A stretch of 64,000 nt of DNA from Azorinus chamasolen (lineage: Eukaryota; Mollusca; Bivalvia; Cardiida; Solecurtidae): NCBI GenBank assembly GCA_963576725.1, contig OY755241.1, forward strand, positions 32,614,853-32,678,852, read 5' to 3'. Both the position numbers and the translations under genes were made by a program. Positions 45,243 to 56,792 of the stretch are shown here, one piece after another (positions within the stretch are counted from its first letter, which is position 1; every line of letters begins with the position of its first letter). The notes beneath the pieces were generated by a model that was not told the DNA's origin, did not search any database, and saw nothing but the letters and a program-made list of their open reading frames with translations.

Positions 45243-48200
45243 AACAAGAGGGCCATTGGCCCTATATCGCTCACCTGAGTTACAGTAATATATTGACATT
45301 TTTCAGTGGACAACATTTCTAGCAGATGAAAGAAGCTTAGTCCACTGCTTTCACCCTTTCACTGCTGAATAAACTTGAACTGGATTCAGATCTAATACCA
45401 AGTGACTGGTTGACCAAGATCTAAACTGTTTACAACTTGTGCCATTTTTGCCTTAGCTCAAAATGCCTAAAACTGGTCTTTGAGAAATTCAAATGACGTC
45501 AATAAAGCTATGCAATTATACCTTGATCCAGGTATATAGGCAAATAAAGTGCTAGGCAGTACATAATGCCAGTTTTTGTGTGAAATGACCAATAAAAATA
45601 TCTTTAAAAATCTTCTAACCCTTTCCCTCATATAAAGCTGTTTTCACGCATTAGCAAACAGAGTAGACCCAGATCAAACGACACCTATGGAATATAGATC
45701 TGATTCTACAGTTTTTATCAAAGCAAAAACTTCTCTTCACAAAAATAATGTGTTTTACGCATTAAAAATAAGAGTAGACTAGATTAGACGGCTGCTATAG
45801 AAGCTGTCTGTCAAAACTAAAACTTCTCTTTATGGAAATAATTTTTTACGCATTAGCAAACAGAGTAGTCCCAGATAATTTTTTGTCAAAGCAAACAGGT
45901 AAGGGGTTAATAGGTGTTTAGAAATAATTCTAGCTCTAGGTGTGAATATCTGATGATAAGTCAATTAAAAGGGTCATTAGTTTTTTTAACAATTGAAATA
46001 GAGAAGAGTTACTAATTTTTTGAGTAACATTAATTATTGATCGACAATAATTTTGATTAACTTAAAGACATTATTTTTTTTTAAAAATCAAATTAAAACA
46101 AATATAATTAGTAGCAAGGAGAAAAGACATTATTAAACACCTAAATTTCAACTAAATGCAATTAAACAAGAGTTGCATAATAAAATTTGTTAGAATAAAT
46201 GATCATAATGAAACACATTCCAATCACATAAATTAACTGCAGAAACAAACATAACATTGTGCAAAGACCTGTGAAACTAAAATGTTAACGGTTTATTCCA
46301 ATGTCTCCCACATTTTGGTTGACAAAATTCCAATAAGTCCCACAATCAAGCCAGACAGGTAATTCAATGGAGCATGCATTAGACTATAGTCAGTATCAAT
46401 TGATTGCTTTATAGGTTGCTTGAACTGGCCTACCTATAGAAAGAGAACAAATATATGCAGAAAACTGATAATTACAGTTAATGACTCAAACAAGATGATG
46501 GAAAAAGTTGAGGGTTGAATGTAATTTAAGTATAACATGTAATTAAGTCAGATTGCTTAATTAATAGACACTTAGTATTGTTTGTAATTGTATAAATCAC
46601 ATAATCAAAGTCATATTAAAATATTGTCTTTGATGCAATCGAAAAAATAAATTCTATTAAAGTCTGTCTGATCTTGGTCTACTCTGGTAAACTTTGCAAA
46701 TGCGTGAAAACCTGTTTATTGACTGTTTCCAGCAGTTTATATCTTAAAATCCGTCTATTCTTGATGAGATGTTGAGTAATGTTATGAAGGAAAAACATAT
46801 CTATTAAATTCCGTTAAATTCCATCTGATCTTGGTCTACTGTTTGCAAATGCATGAAAACACGTTTATGTGAAGGAACTTGTTAAATTATGACTGTTTCA
46901 AGCAGTTTTGATCCCGATTTGATCCCGATGAGATGCTTTGTGAAAGGTTTCAATACATATGTACACGAAATCCTGAACAGTTTGATGTATTTCACATTGC
47001 TAACAGTTTGGCTCCAGATCAGACACTGCATAAGGTGGTGTGTGATTTGGATTCAAACTGTTTGTTATGTATTTAAATTTAAGAAATACCTAATAGTTTC
47101 CTTAATATTTAATATTCTAAATATGGTAACTAGCATAATGCCTATTTTTTTCCTAAAATGACAATTTTTTAGTTAATTAAAAGTATTAAAATGAATCTAT
47201 TGTTGGTATTATCTAATTTAAGAAATACCTATTATTTTCCTAAATATTTAACTCTTTGCACATAATGTGGCGTCTCATGATTCTCATCATAATCATCTTG
47301 ATTACCTATGCAAACAGTGTGGATCCAGATGATAATGCAGTGTCTCATCAGGATGCAAACAAGGGGGGGGGGGGCATATGCACGATCATGTTTTCTTAGC
47401 TTAGGATTTCCAATTATCTCCCACATCTAATTTGAGAGACATTGGTAACATCTAGCTGTATAGCACTCACACTATGGGGTTAATAGGTCAAACATTCCTT
47501 TCCAAATCCCTTTAATGTTTCGTCTGCAACAAAAAGTTATTGTCATCTGCTTCAATTCTTAAAATAAACTTACTTTCATTTTTTTTCAAAAATATGGTTA
47601 AGATGACAAACAGTTTGGATCCTGATGAGACGCTGCATTATGCAGCCTCTCATCTGGATCCAAACTGTTTGCATAGGTAATCACAGTTTCACCACTAGCG
47701 TGCAAAGGGTTAAGAGTCATGCATTGACCTGGAGAGATTTTACTGCCCAGAGCTATAACCCTTTAACTGCAGAAAAGCCTGTTTAACCCTTAATTTCCAT
47801 CATATAAACTTGTTTTCATGCATCTGCAAACAGAGTAGACCCAGATAAGGTGGCTCCTATAGGATCAGGGTCTGCTGTTTGCAAATGGAATTTGATATAT
47901 CTGTTTCTATGCCTTCTAAAACAGCTACACTGTTCCACCTTCCACATTTTATTATAAGTAGTTACAAATAGAATCACTATTCTGGAAGTACTAGAATTCC
48001 AATGCAGTTATCTCCCTTTGTCCATTATAGCTATGCTGATGGGACAAGGGAAATAACTGTGAGGAATTTTTTTTAACTAGCTTCCTGATGTTAAAGTAAT
48101 ATAAAACCCCAGGGTGAGGCCATTTTTGGCCCAGGGGTCATTATTTGAACATACTTGGTAGTGATACATTAGGTGATGCTTCATACCAAATATCTTAGCT

Positions 48201-48628
48201 CTAGATTATGTGGTTTCAGAAAAAAAATTGTTAAAGGTTTCCCTATATAAGTCTATGTAAAAACTACAAGCCCCAGGGCAGGGCCATTTTTAGCCCGGGG
48301 GTCATCATTTGAACAAACTTGGTAAAGGACCATTAGATGATGCTATATCCCAAATATCAAAGCTCTAGAAATTGTGGTTTCAGAGAAGAAGATTTTTAAA
48401 GATTTAAAAAAAAAACCTTTAAAAGTAGTGGGGCGGGGCCATTTTTTGCCCGGGGGTCATGATTTTAACAAACTTGATAGAGGACACCCTAGGTACATTT
48501 CTGTGAAATTTGGTTGAAATCCTCCCAGTGGTTTAGGAGAAGAAGTCATTTGAAATAAAAGTGAACGGACAGACGGACGGACAGACAGACAGACGGACGA
48601 CGGTCACAATAGCTCACCTTGAGCCTTC
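45243..48628. mobile_element. Repeat element, AACAAGAGGGCCATTGGCCC type
   Basis: Starts AACAAGAGGGCCATTGGCCCT..CGCTCACC with a terminal hairpin, and ends near GGACGGACGACGGTCACAATAGCTCACCTTGAGC. The same termini bound the element at 60748-62330. The interior has microsatellite-like GGACAGACGGAC, blocks with GCCCCAGGGCAGGGCCATTTTTAG-type sequence, and hairpins with GCAAACAGTTTGGATCC. No ORF. Terminal hairpin without TIR or duplication suggests a Helitron-like non-autonomous element (inference). Confidence 0.6.
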
Positions 48629-48752
48629 GGCGCATGCTCCGATCTTTTTTTGCAAGCCGTCATTTCGTTGTGGCTGCAGAGGGGGGACAGACACACCTCC
48701 ATTTTTTATCCAATGAAATGACGGCTTGCAAAAAAAGATCGGAGCACGCGCA
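48629..48752. mobile_element. Foldback MITE with 41-bp arms
   Basis: Arms GCGCATGCTCCGATCTTTTT… (48629-48670) and their inverse (48711-48752), with about two mismatches, around a 40-bp loop. It abuts the truncated end of the preceding repeat. Confidence 0.75.
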
Positions 48753-51700
48753 GACCAATTAAAAATGGCAGCCTCCTGTTGTTGAACGGCAGCGAGTGGA
48801 AAATTATAGGTATTTTATTATTATCGCTGTGTTATCGCCGTGTTTCTCGGTCTTATTCAATGGGAATGAATAGAGTGAAAGTGTGTGGACGTATATATGG
48901 TGGAGAAGATACGCTGCTTACCTTTTAGACCGCCGAATTTCCTCGTGAAACAGTCTTCATCGTGCAATCACATCGATGTCGAGTTGACGTTTCAGAAAGT
49001 TTACGGCTACATTTTTTTTAGAAAACAAGCAAATATGATTATTACCGTTTTATTTTTTGACACAATATTCATTTCTCTCTCTGTTGGTACCGAGTTTTTA
49101 CCAATTGGTTCGGAAATAACGAAATAACGCACCTCTTGTTCTGGACTGGTAGATCTTGTTGTGGATTTGAGGCTTGGAGTTGAACACCTTGTCAATATAT
49201 AGTCTTTGATAGAAATGGCAGCATGACATTTCGAGTTTTTTTTAATTCATTGGTGTATCAGATCCATGTTTTCATGCTTCTTAGGGTTCAGTAAGGAATT
49301 ATTATCATAGCATACGCCCTGTACCTGTGGTCACCACTGTCCCAAAGTTTACACGGCAAAAAGAAGCTTGCTGAGGCACATTCAAGCGGAACATGAGAAA
49401 CGCACCCCTCGCTGCGGGAAATGCAAGAAAGCCTTCAAGTACCTTACCGACGCTAGTCGCCACGAGAAAAGTTGCGTTGGCGATACCAGCCATATGTGCG
49501 CCCAGTGCCAGAAGAGGTGTTCGTCTGCCCAGGGCCTTCGAAGGCATCAACAAAGTCACGCACGAGATTACGCCATAGAAGAACGTAAAGAAAAGACTCC
49601 ACATACTCGGGACACTAGCAAGCCGACGTCCTCTAAATCCAGCACCACCACAGCGCCCTGTAAACAGTACCGTTGTCGTCGATGTGCTGACGATTTTGAT
49701 AACCGACATGACCTCTATGTCCACGGTATGCGAGTGCACTACCAAGTTGGCGGAGCCCTGCAGCGACGTCCGTGGGGTCAGTATGCTTTGGCACCATGGC
49801 AGCACGAGGACGGTACGACGGATGAAGCTTTGCGCGAAATCTACGAGACTAATACCCCGCTTATTCTTCAACTGCACCGACCAGGCCCCATCCAGTCGGT
49901 ATACAACTTCCCATTAAACAACGAGGTCAGTATCAACCAGCTCATGGACTACGCCGACACAATTTTTAGACAACATCACGCCTTTCGCCTTAATCTGGTA
50001 TTTGGAGTCATTCTTCGCAACAGAGAGACGGGGCAGTATATATATTTCGTCCCCTACACTAACAGTGGGGTTCGCGAGCGGGCGCTCTACGTCTCCAGAA
50101 GGACCGACCTCCAGCGCCTCCGCAGACAACTGGAACTGAAAGACATTACGACAGAGTTATTGAGGAACAGACCCGATACCAAATGGATTCCCGTGTTAGT
50201 CACTCACGTTCGATTTTCGGTGTGGAGCACTCACTACCCCATTGGTCAAGGCCCGTTGCCCGACTTCCTTTTAAAAAAGAACAGCCTCTACCCACTAGTC
50301 AAAAATCAACAGACTTGCAAGCCCTATGAGGACCAGCTCTGTGCCTTTCGTTGTCTGGCTTTGCCCCGGGGTACGATATCAAAGCTATCGAAAGACCCGC
50401 CCAAGACTATTGGCGTCAATGGATGGGAGCCAAAGAGGATAATAACTTTGATGGATTGACGTTTGACGAGATCCCCGTATTTGAAAAAATGTTAGGCGTG
50501 AATATCGAAGTCTACTCCATGCAGGAAGACGGATTCGCACGCTGTTTACAAATCGAAAGGCCAACATGGGACAACGATGTTTGTCAATTTGTTTGAGAAT
50601 CACATGTCTTACATTCGAAAGTTTGCCCTATACGCTCAGAAGTATTAGTGTTTGATGTGTGATCGTCATTTCAAAATATCGAATGACCTCCATCGTCACC
50701 AGCGCACTTGCGACAACAAGACGAAATACGTGTTTCCTGGAGGCTTCCATCGCTTGAAGGAGAGTATTTTCGAGCAGTTGGACCAATATGGGATTGACGT
50801 GCCCAGCGAAGACCGCACATTCCCCTGGTTCATCTGCTATGACTTTGAAGCTATCCTCCAAAACGTTGATGATCGGCCCACGGAGTCGTTGGCATGGACC
50901 CAGCAGCACATCCCTATTAGTGTTTCGTTATGCAGCAACGTGGACGGACACCGTGAACCCCACTGCCTGGTGGATTCTAACCCAGACCATTTGGTTCAGC
51001 AGATGGTCTCGGCTATGGGCAATATCGCGGATAGTCTACGAATTGGCTGAAGCTAAATGGGAATGGGTATTGCAGGCCATCGACGATAAGATCAACCACG
51101 ACAGGTCAACAGAGAATGAGCTTTTACAAGTTGAGAATGAGACTATGGATGAGGAGACCGCGGGAGACGATAAAGAAACCAACAAATATACTCACCCGCT
51201 TCAAAAAGTATACGCCCAAATGGAGACCTACATGTCTCAAGTCCCCGTACTCGGATTCAACTCAGCCAAGTATGACCTGAACCTGATTAAACGGAGCTTG
51301 GTTAAATACCTCGAGATGCACGAGTCTAAGGAAGCCTTTGTGGTCAAGAAGGACAACGCATACGCGTGCATCGCAACGAAACAGTTCAAGTTCTTGGACA
51401 TGTCCCAGTACTTGGCCGCTGGCTCATCCTACGCAGGCTTTCTGAAAGCTTATGGAGTCGCCGAGCAAAAGGGATTCTTTTGTTACGAATGGTTTGATTC
51501 TGTGGACAAACTCGACTATCCCAGTTTACCGGATTATGCCTGCTTCTATAACCAGTTGAAAGCGAGCAACATTTCTGAAGCTGACTATGACTATTGTCAG
51601 ACGGTGTGGCAAGCGCAGGGAATGAGCACATTCAGAGACTTCCTCGTATGGTATAATAATCTGGATGTAGGGCCGTTTGTAGAGGCGGTCGAACGGTTCC

Positions 51701-52353
51701 AGGAATTTTATTTCAATAAGAACATTGATGTTTTCAAGACCGCCATATCCGTCCCGGGCATCGCCAGACAGTTGCTGTTTCGAACGGCTAAAGATAAAAT
51801 GGCCAATTTTGCGTTATTTGACAGCAACAACGCCGATCTTTACCATACCGTCAAGTCAAACATCGTGGGGGGTCCTAGCATTATCTTCACCAGACATCAT
51901 TGCGCTGGAGAGACCTTAATCCGCGGTAAAAAGCTCTGTCGATCTGTTCTCGGGTTTGATGCCAATGCACTGTACCTGCAGTCTATCGGGCAGCCTATGC
52001 CTGTGGGTTCGTTTATTCGTCGACTCGCGGAAAACGATTTTCGACCCGAGGTCAGAGATAAGTACATGGCTGCCTACTATTGGATGGATTGGATGGATCA
52101 TGTTCACGATGTTCAAATTGATCATAAATTGAATGCGGGACGTGAAGTTCGAGTTGGTCGATATCCAGTTGACGGCACGGCACGGACATGACTGCGAGAT
52201 CACTCAAAGCATTAAAGACGACAAGTGGAAAGCCTCCAGAGCCGGCAAATATCTAAAAACGCTCGAGATTTCAAATTTCATCCGCACCAAGCATCATCTC
52301 ATAGAAATGTGGGAGTGCGAGTACTTAGAGAGAAGTGTGAGGTTAAGACGTCC

Positions 52354-52652
52354 GTAAACCGGTTTAAACCCCCAGTGGTGTTTTTGCTGCTGACCGTGCC
52401 AAGGCGGTACTCTCTTTGTCACCCTTCCTTTTGTTTGCCTTGCGTCTTTGTGCTTGTGGTTTGTTCATGTTGTGGAACGTTTGTCCCTGGTTCTTGTGTG
52501 TCTTTTGGTGTTTTCTGTGTTCATTTCGTGTGTGTGTGCGTTTGGGTGTGTGGTTGTGTGTGTGTGTGTGTCATGCTGTCTATCGGTGTTTTGGTGGTGG
52601 TTGCGTCTTGCATGTGGCTTTGCCTGCTTGACTTTACTACTTTTCCATTTAG
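52354..52652 (+). other. Candidate intron in Polinton A polymerase
   Basis: 299 bp, T- and TG-rich, between the WECEY segment and FCRRNPEIYDF, two parts adjacent in related polymerases. The donor CC|GTAAAC and acceptor TTTAG|ACA join in frame. The ORF that reads through it from 52225 is Cys/Val-rich and unlike a polymerase. Confidence 0.65.
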
Positions 52653-54050
52653 ACAATTCTGCCGTCGCAACCCGGAGATCTACGATTTTATCGACGCTAT
52701 GAAATCGTCGTTCTTTCGCCTACACAAAGGCAAAATCAGTGAAGACGTGATTTTGCGAGGCGTGGTCGAAGAGAGCTTGTTCGGTATGGTCGAGGTGGAT
52801 ATTCACGTGCCGGATGAGTGGCCTTGGTACTGTAATCAACAGCCTGAGATGTCTCCTTACGACTACTTTCGGGAAACGTCTCCGATTTTCTGTAATACGG
52901 AAGTGACCTTTGACGACATGGGTGAACACATGCAGACCCATATTTGGGAAAACCATCTCTCGGATAAGCCTAGACGTCTTCTGGTAGGGGCCATGAGAGC
53001 TCAACAAATTTTACTGGCCACACCTCTGCTTCGATGGTACTTGAACCATGGACTGCAAGTCACTCATATCTACCAAGTCGTCGAGTTTCAATCTCAGCGT
53101 TGCTTTCGCCAATTCGTAACTGAAGTCAGCCAAGCACGTCGGGAAGGCGACAGGGACCCAACGACATCCATTATCGCTGACACGATGAAAGTCATCGGCA
53201 ATTCTGGTTACGGGTCTATGATCATGCACAAGACCAAACATCGAGACATCGAATACGTACAAGGGGAAAACCAGACCTGCCTGAAAGTAAATGAGCCTCG
53301 CTTTCGAAGTCTCGATTGCGTGGACGAAGAAGAGCAATATTACGAGATTCAGATGGCCAAGAAGAAAATTCAACTGGATTTGCCGATTCAATTGGGCTAT
53401 TTCATCTTGCAGTACGCGAAGCTTCGGATGCTTGAATTCTATTATGACTTTATGGATGTGTACGTCGATCGAGCAGATTTCGAATACTGCGAGATGGATA
53501 CCGACAGCGCCTATATGGCCATTTCGGGATCCAGTCTGGAAGACGTCATCAAGCCCGAGATGCGTCAAAAGTATGAGCAAGGGTTAGGGGGATTTTGTAA
53601 CGATATTGAGATAGTGGCCGATGCTCAACAACACTGGTTTCCGCGCACATGCTGCTCTAAACACACCAAGTACGACAAGCGAACCCCTGGACTTTTCAAG
53701 CTCGAGTATCAGGGGGACGAGATGATTGGCTTGTGTAGCAAGACCTACATTGTCAGGACAACAAAGGTCTACCAACCCTCTGCGACCCGAATAGCGGCAT
53801 TTCATTTGCTGCGGCGTTATCTGAAGCTCAAACGTAAGCGATATCCCAATGTCTCAAGAAAGCTCCATGAGTTCAAATTCAGCTCCAAGGGCATAAGCAA
53901 GCGACATGTAAAGGCTCCGATGACTCAGTTTCGTCGCGTAATGACATCGCGCAAGGCTCAAAGTGGTCTCAATAGAGGCTTTCGTGTGAGGAATAACACG
54001 ATCTTTACGTACACCCAAGAAAGGCGGGGTTTCTCTTACTTGTACTGTAA

Positions 54051-54356
54051 GAGAAAGGTGCTGAACGACGGAATTCATACCGAGCCTCTAGACATTACGC
54101 TCTGTCCCCTGCCATTTTAAAAACGTTCAACCCGACGCAGTTAAAGGTGGTGTTAGAGGCGATTTACAACGTGTTGCGAGGCACTTGTCCCATCGTCGAC
54201 AAGCTGAAGAAGAAACTGTTCCAAAGTCGAAGGATCCTTCGTCGCCTGGTGTCCAAAGACCTCACTCGTCAGCAGCAACAACGTCTTTTGGTCAAACACA
54301 GAATGCTTTTGCCTCTTTTGTTAAAACCCGTGATCGAATTTTTATCCGAGGAGTAG
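54051..54356 (+). CDS. Polinton A small protein X
   Basis: The frame is open from 54051, overlapping the polymerase 3' end in another frame, with no ATG found. The core FNPTQLKVVLEAIYNVLRG followed by a basic helix (KKLFQSRRILRRLVSKDLTR) and LLLKPVIEFLSEE matches protein X of Polinton B (41271-41555). The start is either non-ATG, spliced, or lost. Function unknown; the conserved place between polymerase/ATPase and structural genes suggests a late gene. Confidence 0.5.
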   Translation, partial: EKGAERRNSYRASRHYALSPAILKTFNPTQLKVVLEAIYNVLRGTCPIVDKLKKKLFQSRRILRRLVSKDLTRQQQQRLLVKHRMLLPLLLKPVIEFLSEE

Positions 54357-54390
54357 TGATTTGGTGCGTCGAAAGTGTTGTGCGTCGAAA

Positions 54391-54836
54391 ATGGAACATT
54401 ACCTTTACGTGCAAAGTGACGAGAGCAACGTCTTCTTTGAGGATAATACTACGTCTAAATTCAGGATACAGCTCATCCTGTATTTAGATGGTTTCCCCTG
54501 TATTTAGATGGTACGTGGAAGGTGGCATTGGTCGAGTTTCACGCCACCGAAAAAGCCAAATCCAACATCAAAACGGACGAAGGATTGTACATTTACAGCG
54601 ATTTGTGTACGGAAAGTATAGTGCACGGTGAAGAGCAATCCTTGTTGCGACGATTGGAAAAGAATAACAGAAACCGGTGGGATTATTTACTGGATACTCC
54701 CTTTTACCTCGCTGTCACGAAAAGGGAGGTGAGGGATTTCGAAATCTATATAAGGCGTGAAAACGGAAACAACACTACACAATTGACGAAGCCAGTGCAC
54801 TTGACACTTCACTTGAAGCGCTATCCTTTCTGGTGA
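54391..54836 (+). pseudogene. Minor capsid (penton-like) protein, Polinton A
   Basis: ATG at 54391 gives MEHYLYVQSDESNVFFEDN, FRIQLILYLDG, then (other frame) WKVALVEFHATEKAKSN, YIYSDLCTESIVHGEEQSLL, FYLAVTKREVRDFEIYIR and VHLTLHLKRYPFW. This order (short beta strands, ELDF-like ends) is that of the Polinton minor capsid protein, a single jelly-roll vertex protein. The frame is broken by a 20-bp tandem duplication: CCTGTATTTAGATGGT occurs at 54477 and 54497. Family assignment rests on pattern and position before the major capsid gene. Confidence 0.6.
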
Positions 54837-54854
54837 ACATGAAACTCTGACCGC

Positions 54855-55217
54855 GTGAGTCGAGGCAAAGCATCTTTGAATCAGTCGGGTCGAGGCAGAA
54901 GACTTCGTGTCATAGACGTGTCTCCGGCCTCGGGGGAGAAACAAGTCATCATTAAAGCGGTATTGCCTACGGCGGCTCAGGCCAAATCGGCCCTCGAGAG
55001 AGAAGATATAAATCCCAAGACCGTGGAGAACGCGTTTCAGAATATCACTGGACCTCCGAAGAGCAACAAGAAAAGAAAGTCGTCTGAGCTCTCTTCAGTC
55101 TACAAGAAACGTACAAAAACCGGAGTAAACAAGAGGACCAATAAGAAAAGCTCCGGAAATAAACGTTCGGGACTGTTAAATACCGAGGAACACAGTGACA
55201 TCTTCGAAATCAAGTAA
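54855..55217 (+). CDS. Basic Lys/Ser-rich protein, Polinton A
   Basis: 120 aa in the frame starting at GTG 54855; no ATG is in frame nearby. The N-terminal half is mixed (VIDVSPASGEKQVIIKAVLP), the C-terminal half strongly basic (SNKKRKSSELSSVYKKRTK, NKRTNKKSSGNKRSG). It lies between the minor and major capsid genes. A DNA-condensing core protein is an attractive guess from charge and place; no homology was recognised. Confidence 0.45.
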   Translation: MSRGKASLNQSGRGRRLRVIDVSPASGEKQVIIKAVLPTAAQAKSALEREDINPKTVENAFQNITGPPKSNKKRKSSELSSVYKKRTKTGVNKRTNKKSSGNKRSGLLNTEEHSDIFEIK

Positions 55218-55220
55218 ACC

Positions 55221-56789
55221 ATGTCTGTGTTTAACGAAGAACAATTTAAAGAAGGTCTCGTGTCAGAATTGGATCTGTTTGACTTGCCTAGCACGCAGAC
55301 GAGTGTTACTAGCACGCAGACGAGTGTTAACGAGATCTATTACGAAGAAATTCGTCCCTTGTCGCATGCGTCGGGAGATGCGCCTTTCGAGTTTCGAATC
55401 AATGGACGAACTCGGCGGATTACTTGGACCTCAAGAATTCGCAACTGTACGTGAAGATGAAGGTTCTGAAAGCGGACGGTTCCACTCTTGGAAAACTGGC
55501 AGTGGATAAGGTGGGCCCAGCCAATCTGCTTTTACAAAGTCTATTCTCGGCGACGGAGGTGACATTGCAGAGTAAAGCCAGTATCACCTGTAATTTGAAT
55601 CCCTATCGCGCCTACATTCGCATGTTGCTCACCAAGAGTCAAGACGCGCTATCGTCTCAAGGGACGACTCAAGGATGGATGATGGATGACAGCGATTCTC
55701 CAGGGGTGACGGATGCTAATGGGTCTAACAACGGACTTTTTACACGAGCAAATTGGACTGACGAGTCCAAGACACTCGATCTACAAGGACCCATTTTCCA
55801 CGATCTTTTCGCCATGGAGCGTTACTTGCTAAATCAAGTGGACGTCAAACTCAAGCTTTACCGAAGTCCAGCCAGTTTCGTCCTTCTCGCCAAAGATGCC
55901 AGCACGAACTACAAAATTCAGATTGAGGACATTTACGTGTTGGCCAGAAAAATCAAAGTGAATCCGGCCGTGCTCTATGGGCACTCTAAAATCTTATACC
56001 CCTACACCAAGACGGAATGTCGATCGCAGAGCGTGGCGACGGGCAGCACCTCCTTCCACTGGGACAATATGTTTCAAGGGCGAAAACCGGAAAAAGTGTT
56101 TATCATCGGATTTGTCAAGAGCAAAGCTCTGAACGGGGACTACACGACTAACCCCTTCAACTTCGAGAACTGTGGAATAATACACATCGCCTTGTACGCG
56201 GATGGGATGCCAGTGGGTGGAAATCCCTTGAAAATGGACTTTACCACCGCTGATGGAACGGCCATCATGAGGGCTTATACCAATCTGTTGATGAGCGCCG
56301 GGAAGTGGAGACAGGATGAAGGCAATGCTTTGGATAGAAATCACTTTATAAGCGGCAGCACCCTCTTCGCCTTCCAGTTGGAACCCGACTTTTCCCATCA
56401 CGGCGAATACCTGGCTTTGGTGAAGAGCGGCAACGTCAGACTCGAGGTGCAGTTCAGCACAGGACTCTCAGGTTAGTATCATTCTCATGTTCAATTTTTT
56501 CTTTCGTTTTAAAATCGCGGATTTTATGTTTTGTTTCATTCGCGGTAAAGCTTCTCTAGAGGCTGCAGTGGTTTTATTATACCTACTTTTTATATAGAAC
56601 AACTTCACTCATTCGCCGTAAAGCTTTCGTGAGTTCGCAGCCCTTTGATTATGCTCCAACATGGCTTGAAAAAAATAGAAAATTATGATTTTCATGTATC
56701 TTTATCATGTATATTTTCATGAGCTGCATTGTGTACAGCGAAGGACCGGGTTACTTCGAAATTAACCGAGAGAGAGACATCATTCTACA
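55221..56789 (+). pseudogene. Major capsid protein (double jelly-roll), Polinton A
   Basis: Begins MSVFNEEQFKEGLVSELDLF just after the basic protein. Then EIYYEEIRPLSHASG and PFEFRING; a frameshift near 55415 leads into LDLKNSQLYVKMKVLKADGS. The rest (FLLQSLFSATEVTL-like strand, PYRAYIRMLLT, GPIFHDLFAMERYLLNQVDV, PEKVFIIGFVKSKALNG, LYADGMPVGGNPLK) matches the Polinton/F54H12.2-like hexon family. An exact 18-bp duplication encodes TSTQTSV twice. The plus frame stops at 56476, but the typical C-terminal strand (YFEINRERDIIL) reappears at about 56750-56789, so a short terminal intron of about 250 bp (TTA|GTATCA … CATGAG) is likely. Confidence 0.8.
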
Positions 56790-56792
56790 ATC

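Larger units (their letters stand above)
44941..49329. mobile_element. 4.4-kb long-TIR transposon with 8-bp duplication GTCACCAC
   Basis: Inverted arms of about 300 bp (44941-45242 and 49019-49329), near-identical, starting CACAGGTACAGGGCGTATGC. Direct repeats GTCACCAC flank it at 44933-44940 and 49330-49337. No transposase ORF, so non-autonomous. An 8-bp duplication fits hAT or P-like elements (inferred). It splits a C2H2 finger codon run of the Polinton A polymerase; removing it with one duplication keeps the frame. The interior is made of the repeat at 45243-48628, the hairpin at 48629-48752 and about 260 bp of unique DNA. Confidence 0.8.
44576..54120 (+). pseudogene. Protein-primed family B DNA polymerase with zinc fingers (Polinton A)
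   Basis: Coding exons: 44576-44677 (finger CKWCGEFFKDTEALRQHEES), 44896-44940 joined over a transposon to 49338-52353, and 52653-54120. Further fingers (CGKCKKAFKYLTDASRH, CAQCQKRCSSAQGLRRH, CRRCADDFDNRHDLYVHG). Polymerase marks: ExoI FICYDFEAIL, ExoII VLGFNSAKYDLNLI, ExoIII YNNLDVGPFVEAV, motif A LGFDANALYLQSI, motif B VIGNSGYGSMIMHKTK, motif C EMDTDSAYMAIS, and LFKLEYQGDEMIGLCSKTY. Frameshifts lie near 50368, 50577, 51025 and 52175, with an in-frame stop at about 50646. The 52653-54120 exon is intact with all palm residues. It differs clearly from the polymerase of B, so A and B are separate lineages. Confidence 0.85.

Noticed and set aside
45086..45316. ORF FDTIFISLSVGTEFLPI and its copy at 48885-49127
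   Set aside because: It occurs twice only because it lies in the inverted arms of the 4.4-kb transposon; no domain, frames differ at the arm edges.
52225..52700. Cys/Val-rich N-terminus of the ORF leading into the polymerase palm, and overlapping Cys-rich ORFs
   Set aside because: This is intron-like T/GT-rich sequence; conserved polymerase residues start only at FCRRNPEIY.
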